Positions 7,067 through 13,919 of a DNA stretch of 23,581 bases are shown one piece after another; the stretch's first letter is position 1, and every line of letters begins with the position of its first letter. The notes under the pieces were generated by a model. That model saw only the letters and a list, made by a program, of their open reading frames with translations. It was not told the origin of the DNA and ran no database searches. Source of the stretch: an uncultured Veillonella sp. (GTDB taxonomy: Bacteria > Bacillota > Negativicutes > Veillonellales > Veillonellaceae); assembly GCF_900545795.1 (NCBI RefSeq), contig NZ_URAR01000026.1, positions 1 through 23,581 of the forward strand, given 5' to 3'. A program made the position numbers and the translations under genes.

Positions 7067-8803
7067 ATGAATTTAGATGGTTTAACCTTATCAGTACTAA
7101 CCCGCGAACTCAGCTCTTCATTAGTGAATGGTCAGATTCAACGTTTAGTACAAATAGATAAAACGTCTTTGGTATTTCGCATTAATACCTTAGAAGGCAA
7201 TAAAAACTTAATGATAACAGTCGGTAATACACCGGCTTGCTATATTAGTAAAGATATTACAGATTTACCTAAAGAGCCCAGTGCTTTATGTATGTTTTTA
7301 CGTAAGCACATTGAAACGGCACGTATTACCTCCATTGAACAATTACATGGAGATCGCATCCTATTGATTACAGTAGATAAATTATCCTTAGATGGCTCTT
7401 TACTAACTACCAAAATATATGTAGAACTTATGGGCAAATATTCTAATTGTATTTTTGTACAAAACGGGATTATCTTAGAGTCGCTCATTCATGTAACACC
7501 ACTAATGAACCGCGAGCGCGCTATTGGTCCTAAACTCCCCTATGAGTTACCGCCCAACAGCAATCGCATGAGCCTTTTTGAAGTAAAAGAATCAGAGATT
7601 AATGCTTTACTAACTAATTTTGCTCAAGATACAGTAGGAGCTACGCTGCGCCATATATTTAATGGCTTGGGACCTGTTTTGTTAAAAGAACTCTGCTATA
7701 TAGGAACTATAAATGAAAAAGATAGTTTTGCTGATTTAAGTGAAACTCAGATTGATCAATTAGGTCAGGCAATCCTCCATGTGAGAGATAAGATAAATGA
7801 CTCTACTGAGCTTTTAGTATATGCCCTACCTACAGGCAAGCAAATTGTAAGTCCTATTGCACTCACCTATATTCCAGGCGAGAGTCAACTCATTTCAACC
7901 TATCCTAGTCTATCTATTCCGCTGGAACAGGATGTAATGAAACAAGGCGGCATTCACACCGCCACAAAAGATTTAGAACGACTCATAACGCAGGCTATAA
8001 AGAAGGAAGTACTAAGACATACAAAAATTCAGGATGAATTAGAAGTCAGCAAAGAAGCGGATACGTTCAAAATGCTTGGCGATTTATTGATGATTAATTC
8101 CTATATGGATGTTCATTATGAATCGAATATTACCTTACAAAATGTACTAGTAGATCCACCAGAAGATATTACTATAAAATTAGTACCTGAATTGACTTTA
8201 GTAGAAAATGCGCAACAGTATTATAAACAGTATACAAAATTAAAAAATCGCGTCATTAGTGGCAATTATCAGCTTGAAGAAAGTACTAAGAAATTAGATT
8301 ATTACAATTCTATCCTCTACAGTTTAAGTCTCGCTAAGACCAAGGAAGATGTACAGGAAATCTATTCAGAATTTGAAGCTATTGGTTTAATAAAGAAATC
8401 TAAGAAGCCTCTTTCCTATAAATTGAGCAAAGAAAATTTCTTGCGCTTTAATTTACAGGGAGGCACCGTATTTATTGGACGAAATAATAAGCAAAATGAG
8501 TATTTAACACATCGCTTTGCCAAGCCTACTGATATTTGGTTCCATACTTTACAAATTCAAGGCAGTCATGTTATTTTACGACCTGATGGCGAGCCTTCTG
8601 ATGATTTATTAACTAAAGTGGCTCAATTTGCCGCCTACTATAGTAAAGCTAACAATAGCACCAAGGTGCCAGTAGACTATACATATATTAAGTTTATCAA
8701 AAAGCCACCTGCTTCTCCTCTAGGCTTTGTCATTTATACACATCAACAAACGGTAATTGTAGATCCTAAATCACCTGAATCAAGCGACTTACTGATAAAG
8801 TGA
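7067..8803 (+). CDS. rqcH: NFACT-family ribosome quality control protein RqcH
   Basis: RqcH (YloA, bacterial homologue of eukaryotic Rqc2/NEMF) binds stalled 50S-peptidyl-tRNA complexes and recruits alanyl-tRNA to add C-terminal alanine tails that mark nascent chains for degradation. Older annotations call it a fibronectin-binding protein. The 578 residues show the NFACT-N domain from the start with the Asp96-Arg97 pair (LHGDRILL) needed for tailing in the Bacillus protein, a central helical and coiled-coil part (about 290-440), and the NFACT-R domain (about 455-560) with GRNNKQNEYLT, DIWFH and GSHVIL. AAAAGGAG lies 8 bases before the ATG. The last 14 codons are part of a diverged tandem duplication that continues beyond the stop. 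Confidence 0.95.
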   Translation: MNLDGLTLSVLTRELSSSLVNGQIQRLVQIDKTSLVFRINTLEGNKNLMITVGNTPACYISKDITDLPKEPSALCMFLRKHIETARITSIEQLHGDRILLITVDKLSLDGSLLTTKIYVELMGKYSNCIFVQNGIILESLIHVTPLMNRERAIGPKLPYELPPNSNRMSLFEVKESEINALLTNFAQDTVGATLRHIFNGLGPVLLKELCYIGTINEKDSFADLSETQIDQLGQAILHVRDKINDSTELLVYALPTGKQIVSPIALTYIPGESQLISTYPSLSIPLEQDVMKQGGIHTATKDLERLITQAIKKEVLRHTKIQDELEVSKEADTFKMLGDLLMINSYMDVHYESNITLQNVLVDPPEDITIKLVPELTLVENAQQYYKQYTKLKNRVISGNYQLEESTKKLDYYNSILYSLSLAKTKEDVQEIYSEFEAIGLIKKSKKPLSYKLSKENFLRFNLQGGTVFIGRNNKQNEYLTHRFAKPTDIWFHTLQIQGSHVILRPDGEPSDDLLTKVAQFAAYYSKANNSTKVPVDYTYIKFIKKPPASPLGFVIYTHQQTVIVDPKSPESSDLLIK

Positions 8804-8849
8804 TTTTGTAGATCTTAAATCACCTGAATCAAGTGACTTACTGATAAAA
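8757..8849 (+). repeat. Tandem duplication of the rqcH 3' end (49-bp period)
   Basis: Positions 8757-8799 recur at 8806-8848 with two substitutions (8766/8815 and 8785/8834); the next base also differs (8800/8849). The offset of 49 bases is not a multiple of three, so the second copy lies beyond the stop and is out of frame with rqcH. The second copy would read the same protein ending and stop at TAA, which suggests it is the ancestral gene end and the first copy now supplies a new TGA stop. Confidence 0.95.
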
Positions 8850-8857
8850 TAAGAAAA

Positions 8858-8908
8858 GCTCCCCTAGTAATCTGTTATACTATAACAAATTACTAAGGGA
8901 GCCTTTTT
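8858..8908 (+). terminator. Terminator of rqcH, probably bidirectional
   Basis: A long hairpin pairs 8858-8871 with 8889-8902 (one mismatch), with a further TGTTATA/TATAACA inner pairing, and is followed by CTTTTT on the plus strand. The minus-strand side is followed by a TTTTCTTATTTT stretch, so it may also end the convergent transcript from coaD and the coiled-coil gene. Confidence 0.9.
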
Positions 8909-9022
8909 ATATACTAATCCATTGTATTTACTATGACTACCTAGATGAATGCGTAATTATTATTATATATACATAAAGTTATATAATATGACATACCATA
9001 TCTAGCTCATATGATAACACTT

Positions 9023-9475
9023 TTATTCGCGATTAGTTTGTTTTAAGCTTTCACGATTTACGCGTAAGCTTTCTAATGTTTTTTCTAAATTGTTTTCTAC
9101 ATAGCGCAATACATCAGATGCATATTGCAAAGAGCTATCTTTTAACTCATCAGAGGACTGATTGGCAGCATTGATAATTTGGTTTGCTTGCGCCTGAGCT
9201 TGTTTTACTAATTCACTTTCGTCAGTTAGTTTATTAATGTATTCTTTAGCTTGGGCAATTAAAGTATCTGCTTGACGTTGAGCATCAGCCAAAATTTTAT
9301 CTCGTTCAGCAATAATTCGACGTGATTCTTCCATTTCTAATGGTAATGACTCATTAATAGCGTCTAAAATACCCATAATTTCTTCTTCTTCAATGACCCG
9401 TTTTCCGGTCATAGGAATGCGACCAGCCGATTCAATTAAATTTTCCAAGTCTTCTATAAGTTTTTCAGTTCTCAT
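9023..9475 (-). CDS. Conserved coiled-coil protein downstream of coaD
   Basis: The product (about 150 residues) is highly charged, with no signal peptide or membrane segment. Residues from about 40 to the end are almost all predicted helix rich in Glu, Gln, Lys and Ala, including an ERDKILADAQRQADTLIAQA stretch like the stalk helix of ATP synthase b subunits and DivIVA-type proteins. Databases often label such proteins 'ATP synthase subunit B-like', but it lacks the N-terminal membrane anchor and is not near atp genes, so I do not adopt that name. A GTG at 9484 overlaps the AGGAG ribosome site; the ATG at 9475, 8 bases after it, is the better start. It follows coaD by 24 bases and is last in the run. 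Function unknown. Confidence 0.85.
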   Translation of the reverse strand: MRTEKLIEDLENLIESAGRIPMTGKRVIEEEEIMGILDAINESLPLEMEESRRIIAERDKILADAQRQADTLIAQAKEYINKLTDESELVKQAQAQANQIINAANQSSDELKDSSLQYASDVLRYVENNLEKTLESLRVNRESLKQTNRE

Positions 9476-9499
9476 TCTCGCCACTCCTATTAATTATTA

Positions 9500-9982
9500 C
9501 TATACCTTTTTAAATTTTGCTTCTAATGCATGTTTAACTTTTTCAGATACTAAGCCATCAAGATTACCATGGAATTTAGCCAGCTCGCGAATGCCTGTAG
9601 AGCTAACATAGGAGTATTTATTGTTGGTCATAATAAACACTGTTTCAATTTCATCATCTAAGTACTTAGAAAACAAAGCTCGTTGAAACTCATATTCAAA
9701 GTCACTCAATGCTCTAAGTCCACGTATAATCATGAAGCTATTTTTAGATTTTGCATAATCAATCAAAAGGCCTGACGCACAATCTACCTCTACATTAGGT
9801 AAATGAGCTACTGACTCTTCAATTAATTCTACGCGTTCTTCTTGAGTAAATAAACTATTTTTATTAGGATTATCAAGAACGGCTACAATTAATTTATCCA
9901 CTAATTTGCTAGCTCTCTCGAATATATCTACATGCCCATTTGTGACAGGGTCAAAACTCCCTGGGCAAATACCTATACGCAC
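9500..9982 (-). CDS. coaD: Phosphopantetheine adenylyltransferase
   Basis: CoaD transfers AMP from ATP to 4'-phosphopantetheine, giving dephospho-CoA, the penultimate step of coenzyme A synthesis and the step after CoaBC, which is also in this window. The nucleotidyltransferase signature GSFDPVTNGH is near the N-terminus and SSTGIREL near residue 127 forms the second ATP-binding motif. The longest frame starts at an ATG at 10000, but AAAGGAG lies between that codon and a GTG at 9982, 8 bases before the GTG. Starting at 9982 gives about 160 residues beginning MRIGICPGSFDP, exactly as in the family. It is 14 bases after the rsmD stop; rsmD-coaD is a widely conserved pair. Confidence 0.96.
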   Translation of the reverse strand: MRIGICPGSFDPVTNGHVDIFERASKLVDKLIVAVLDNPNKNSLFTQEERVELIEESVAHLPNVEVDCASGLLIDYAKSKNSFMIIRGLRALSDFEYEFQRALFSKYLDDEIETVFIMTNNKYSYVSSTGIRELAKFHGNLDGLVSEKVKHALEAKFKKV

Positions 9983-9996
9983 GTAATTAGCTCCTT

Positions 9997-10542
9997 TCAC
10001 GCCTCATAGGGTACACAATAGGTAACTCTAGTATAACCAAATTGTTGCTCTTTTACAATGGACCAACCAGTTGGTAATTCTAAAAGTTCTTTTTCATGAT
10101 GCTCCATAATCAGCATTCCATCATTTTTTAGTAGTTGATACCGCTCGATTACTTCAAAGGTACTAGCAACGAATCCTCGTTCATAGGGAGGATCAGAAAA
10201 GATATAATCAAATTGCTGTCCCTGTAATTGAGCCCCTGCTGCCTGAATGGTAAGGGGCAGCACAGTAATGGCATCTTCCATGTGGCAATGAGCTATATTG
10301 TCTTTAATAATGCGACTTGTTGCTTTATCAACACAGCAAGCCCTTAGAGCCCCACGGCTAACCGCCTCTAATGCAAAGGCACCGGTGCCAGAAAATAAAT
10401 CAAGCACTGTCGTCTCGTGGATTCCATAATTTGACAATACATTAAAAATACTTTCTCTTACTCGATCTTGAGTGGGCCTTGTTTGAAGACCTTTTGGTGC
10501 TTTTAGGTTATGACCTTTAGCACGACCTGCAATAATTCTCAT
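9997..10542 (-). CDS. rsmD: 16S rRNA (guanine-966-N2) methyltransferase RsmD
   Basis: RsmD methylates G966 of 16S rRNA on the assembled 30S subunit. The 181-residue protein shows the family order: MRIIAGRAKG start, TRPTQDRVRESIFNVL, the SAM-binding LDLFSGTGAFALEAVSRGA (about 48-66) and the catalytic SDPPY (about 115-119). The ribosome site GAGGAAGGT is close to the ATG. It is followed directly by coaD, the usual partner, and preceded by a 98-base AT-rich gap after gpsA, so it may have its own promoter; a TATAAT/TATACT cluster is there but no clear -35 was seen. Confidence 0.95.
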   Translation of the reverse strand: MRIIAGRAKGHNLKAPKGLQTRPTQDRVRESIFNVLSNYGIHETTVLDLFSGTGAFALEAVSRGALRACCVDKATSRIIKDNIAHCHMEDAITVLPLTIQAAGAQLQGQQFDYIFSDPPYERGFVASTFEVIERYQLLKNDGMLIMEHHEKELLELPTGWSIVKEQQFGYTRVTYCVPYEA

Positions 10543-10640
10543 ACCTTCCTCATTGAGCCTACACTCATCATATAATTATAGTATATAATAAGCCAAAATA
10601 AAAGCAATCTATACAGATTTTTTTATATTTATCAAAAATT

Positions 10641-11642
10641 TTATAAATTCATTTCATCTTTTACATGGCGCCCCATTAGTTCGATTAATGCGGTGCTTGG
10701 TTTTTTATCAAAGTATAACACTTCATATAAAGCTTCTGTAATAGGTAAGTCTAAGCCTTTTTCTTTCCCTATTTCATATACGGTTTTAACAGCAAAAAAG
10801 CCTTCTACTACCATTTTAGAGTGATTCACAATGTAATCCATCGTCTCTCCAGCGGCCAATTTTTGACCGGCTGATCGATTGCGACTATGTTTACTCATGC
10901 AGGTAGCAATTAAGTCCCCCATGCCAGCTAAACCAGAATAGGTTTCGCGCCGTGCTCCTAGAGCTAGGCCAAATTTTGCCATCTCATGAAGGCCGCGTGT
11001 GAGTAACAGAGATTTGCAATTATCTCCCAAACCCATGCCATCAACGATACCGGCTGCTAGCGCAATAATATTTTTAGTCGTACCGGCTAATTCAACACCT
11101 GTCATATCTTCATTCACGTAGACGCGGAAATTATGACTATTCATGGCATCTTGCACTAATTTGGCTGACTCCATATCGTTAGCAGCAATGACTGTTGCAG
11201 CTGGTAAATCACGAGCAATTTCTTCAGCGTGATTCGGTCCAGATAATATGGCAATATGTTTAGTTTTATGGCCCACCACTTCCCGGGCTACTTCCGATAA
11301 ACGCTTTCCACTTTGGCGTTCAATGCCTTTTGAACAAATGACTATAATAGATGATGCTTGTAAGACCGGCTCTATAGCCTCTAATATATCACGCACATAG
11401 ATAGAAGGCGTTACTACAAGGATGATTTGAGCTTCAAAGAGTGCTTCCTTTAAGTCACTTGTAATCTTTAGTTCCTCGGGAAGGATAACGCCTGGTAAAT
11501 AAGTAATATTCTCTTTTTTACGAAGTATTTCTTTAGCTACAGGTGCTTGGCGACAATACAAATAGGTAGTATTCCCCGCTTGCACACTTTTACAGGCTAA
11601 TGCAGTGCCCCAACTACCAGAGCCTAGAACAGTCACTTTCAT
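10641..11642 (-). CDS. gpsA: NAD(P)-dependent glycerol-3-phosphate dehydrogenase
   Basis: GpsA reduces dihydroxyacetone phosphate to sn-glycerol 3-phosphate, the backbone for phospholipids, in the cytoplasm. The 333 residues match the family. The Rossmann motif GSGSWGTALA is at 7-16, LSGPNHAEEI in the middle, and GTTKNIIALAAGIVDG holds the catalytic lysine, followed by GLGDNCKS and GLAGMGDLIATC. AAAGGAGA lies 6 bases upstream of the ATG. Its product is the acyl acceptor for PlsY, encoded just upstream, so the two enzymes act in sequence. The 200-base gap from plsY contains a candidate promoter with an inverted repeat, so gpsA may be regulated separately. Confidence 0.97.
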   Translation of the reverse strand: MKVTVLGSGSWGTALACKSVQAGNTTYLYCRQAPVAKEILRKKENITYLPGVILPEELKITSDLKEALFEAQIILVVTPSIYVRDILEAIEPVLQASSIIVICSKGIERQSGKRLSEVAREVVGHKTKHIAILSGPNHAEEIARDLPAATVIAANDMESAKLVQDAMNSHNFRVYVNEDMTGVELAGTTKNIIALAAGIVDGMGLGDNCKSLLLTRGLHEMAKFGLALGARRETYSGLAGMGDLIATCMSKHSRNRSAGQKLAAGETMDYIVNHSKMVVEGFFAVKTVYEIGKEKGLDLPITEALYEVLYFDKKPSTALIELMGRHVKDEMNL

Positions 11643-11844
11643 AGTATCTCCTTTATTTGCCTCATTTAGCCTAATTCATTATTATATGTTGATTTCCACT
11701 TATGCTATAAGCATATAGTTAGTAAAATTTACTTTATAAGATATCAATGTGAATTTTCAAACTTATTAGAATATAGCATGTAGTAAATTAGTATATAATA
11801 AAATGCAAAATGTAAAATACAGACTATTATAATAGAGTACTTAA
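11643..11844 (-). promoter_or_regulatory. gpsA upstream region with candidate promoter and inverted repeat
   Basis: The gap between plsY and gpsA is very AT-rich with no gene. On the minus strand a TATAAT lies at 11681-11686. Where its -35 should be there is an inverted repeat, TATGCT-ATA-AGCATA at 11701-11715, extendable to about 11698-11719 with one bulged base. It lacks a T-run and so does not look like a terminator; an operator is possible. Promoter and operator roles are inference. Confidence 0.4.
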
Positions 11845-11848
11845 CTTT

Positions 11849-12445
11849 TTATTTCTCTTTAGTGCGCTCCACTTTTAATTCTTGACCTTTTATTAAGCGC
11901 ATAATATTTTCTCTATGCCGCACAATAACAAATAAAGCAGCTAATAGGCCGAATAGAATGTATGGGAGTGGTTCACCAAAGACAAACATCAAGATAGGTA
12001 CTAAAGCAGCGCCCACAATTGACCCGAGGGACACATATTTTGTTAAGCCTACTATAATTGCCCAAGTACCAAAACAAATAGCGGATACTAAGGGAACTAA
12101 AAAGATAAGCACACCTAGTCCTGTTGCTACGCCACGGCCACCTTTAAAGCCTAAGAAAATAGACCAATTATGTCCTACCATAGCTAAGATGCCACCGAGG
12201 AGCATAAGATTTTCGTGGGGGCTAAAAAGCCATACGCCAGCCATACCTTTAAGGGCATCACCTAAAAATACAGGAATCGCAGCTTTTAGACCTAATACAC
12301 GATAAGTATTGGTGGCACCAATATTTTTACTGCCATATTGGCGCACATCAGTCTTAAAGAATAATTTGCCTATAATTAGACCCGTTGGTATGGAGCCTAA
12401 TACATAAGCTAATAAGGCAAACAACACTATACTGGAACTAATCAT
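11849..12445 (-). CDS. plsY: Acyl-phosphate:glycerol-3-phosphate acyltransferase PlsY
   Basis: PlsY is an integral membrane enzyme that moves the acyl group from acyl phosphate to position 1 of glycerol 3-phosphate, making lysophosphatidic acid. About 198 residues with some five to six hydrophobic segments; the family motifs are GSIPTG in the first segment, YGSKNIGATNTYR (about 37-49) and GHNWSIFLGFKGGRGVATGLG (about 91-111). Two ATGs are in frame; the one at 12445 lies 7 bases after AAAGGGG, whereas the first (12451) touches it, so 12445 is chosen. Its start overlaps the end of der by 8 bases and its ribosome site lies in der codons, implying translational coupling. It stands beside gpsA, its substrate supplier. 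Confidence 0.96.
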   Translation of the reverse strand: MISSSIVLFALLAYVLGSIPTGLIIGKLFFKTDVRQYGSKNIGATNTYRVLGLKAAIPVFLGDALKGMAGVWLFSPHENLMLLGGILAMVGHNWSIFLGFKGGRGVATGLGVLIFLVPLVSAICFGTWAIIVGLTKYVSLGSIVGAALVPILMFVFGEPLPYILFGLLAALFVIVRHRENIMRLIKGQELKVERTKEK

Positions 12446-13772
12446 TATCATTCCCCTTTTTACCGCGTAAAATCAGGCGGATTGGCGTACCTTCAAAGCC
12501 GAAGGATTCGCGCAAGCGATTTTCTAAGAAACGCATATAAGAGAAATGAATTAATTCAGGCTCATTTACGAATAAAATAAAGGTTGGCGGTTTTACTGAC
12601 GCTTGTGTCATGTAATATATCTTAGGTAAGCGTCCATTGCGCGATGGCACTGGATTTACGCTTTGTGCATCAGATAATACTTGGTTAAGTACACTAGTAG
12701 ATACGCGCATATGCTGCTGTTCTGATACGAATTTAATCAAATCAGCTAGACGATGAATACGTTGTTTAGTCAGTGCAGATGCAAATAAAATAGGCGCATA
12801 GCGTAGGAAGGCCATCTCATCGTAAATATCTTCCGTATAACGCAACGTTGTTTTGTCGTCTTTTTCTACTAAGTCCCATTTATTTACTACAATAATAAGG
12901 CCCTTACCAGCTTCATGAGCATAACCAGCAATTTTCTTATCTTGTTCAGTTACTCCATCTACGCCATCTAGAACGAGGATTACAATATCAGCACGATCTA
13001 CAGAGCGCAAGGAACGAACAATACTATAACGCTCTACAGGTGCATCGATTTTAGCTTTACGGCGCATGCCTGCCGTATCAATGAGGACAAACTTTTGGTC
13101 CTCATGAGACCAATGAGTATCAATAGAATCGCGCGTGGTTCCTGCCACATCACTGACAATAACACGATCCTGCCCTAACAAGGCATTGGTTAAGGACGAT
13201 TTGCCCACATTAGGACGTCCGATTAAGGCGACGTGGATAGTATCTTCCTCTTCTTCATTGCTGCCTACAGGAGGGAAGTTTTTTACCACATCATCTAATA
13301 GATCGCCTAAGTTCATCAGGTTTTTAGCAGAAATCCCAATAGGATCACCAATACCTAAATTGTAAAACTCATAAATATTGGCTTCTTGACTAATGCTGTC
13401 AATTTTGTTAACAACTAAGATTACCGGTTTACCACTGGCTCTTAAAATATTAGCCACTTCTTCATCTGCCGGTACTACACCTTGTTTGCCATCTACTACA
13501 AATAAAATCACATCAGCTTCCTCAATAGCAAGTTCTGCTTGAAGGCGCATCATTTTAGGAATGACATGACTGTCAGATGTGATAAATTCAATACCACCTG
13601 TATCAATCATAGTAAACTCACGATTAAGCCATTCTGCATCGAAATAGATTCTATCTCGCGTTACACCGGGAATATCTTCAACGATGGAAATTCGTTTATT
13701 AATAATGGCATTAAATAAAGTCGATTTACCTACATTTGGTCGACCTACGACCGCAACTAATGGTTTGGCCAT
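12438..13772 (-). CDS. der: Ribosome biogenesis GTPase Der (EngA)
   Basis: Der is an essential GTPase with two tandem G domains that acts in 50S subunit assembly. Both domains are clear: GRPNVGKSTLFNAI, DTGG and NKID in the first (about 10-125), GRPNVGKSSLTNALLG, DTAGMRRK and NKWD in the second (about 180-300), and a C-terminal KH-like domain to residue 444 ending in a basic stretch. The open frame reaches a GTG at 13781 inside the GAGGTG ribosome site; the ATG at 13772, 7 bases after that site and giving MAKPLVAVVGRPNVGKS, is the proper start. It is the first gene of the der-plsY-gpsA-rsmD-coaD run, just after the ispH-S1 terminator. Confidence 0.97.
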   Translation of the reverse strand: MAKPLVAVVGRPNVGKSTLFNAIINKRISIVEDIPGVTRDRIYFDAEWLNREFTMIDTGGIEFITSDSHVIPKMMRLQAELAIEEADVILFVVDGKQGVVPADEEVANILRASGKPVILVVNKIDSISQEANIYEFYNLGIGDPIGISAKNLMNLGDLLDDVVKNFPPVGSNEEEEDTIHVALIGRPNVGKSSLTNALLGQDRVIVSDVAGTTRDSIDTHWSHEDQKFVLIDTAGMRRKAKIDAPVERYSIVRSLRSVDRADIVILVLDGVDGVTEQDKKIAGYAHEAGKGLIIVVNKWDLVEKDDKTTLRYTEDIYDEMAFLRYAPILFASALTKQRIHRLADLIKFVSEQQHMRVSTSVLNQVLSDAQSVNPVPSRNGRLPKIYYMTQASVKPPTFILFVNEPELIHFSYMRFLENRLRESFGFEGTPIRLILRGKKGNDND

Positions 13773-13809
13773 ATAAATCACCTCAATTACACATAAAATA
13801 TCACTTTAT

Positions 13810-13838
13810 ATTTTAACATATTACGTAAAATCTATAAA
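13810..13838 (-). promoter_or_regulatory. Candidate der promoter
   Basis: On the minus strand TTTATA (13833-13838) and TAAAAT (13810-13815) are 17 bases apart, 4/6 and 5/6 matches to the housekeeping consensus. They lie between the upstream terminator and der, where a promoter is required. In such AT-rich DNA the match alone is weak. Confidence 0.45.
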
Positions 13839-13847
13839 GGATTAGGC

Positions 13848-13887
13848 AAAACAAAAACTGTGAAGCAGATTACTCTACTCCACAGTT
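13848..13887 (-). terminator. Terminator after ispH-S1
   Basis: A 14-bp stem (13856-13869 with 13874-13887, two G-T pairs, no mismatches) closes a 4-base loop and is followed on the minus strand by TTTTGTTTT. It lies 33 bases after the ispH-S1 stop and marks the end of the long scpA-to-ispH transcript. Confidence 0.93.
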
Positions 13888-13919
13888 ATATGCTTATATA
13901 TGAAATTCCCTATATATAA

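Noticed and set aside
9023..9475. ATP synthase F0 subunit b
   Set aside because: There is no N-terminal membrane segment and no atp gene nearby; similarity is limited to coiled-coil composition.
10606..10627. Hairpin followed by a T-run between rsmD and gpsA
   Set aside because: The stem is only 5 bp and the T-run is on the plus strand, where no gene is transcribed toward it; on the minus strand the following sequence is a poor terminator.
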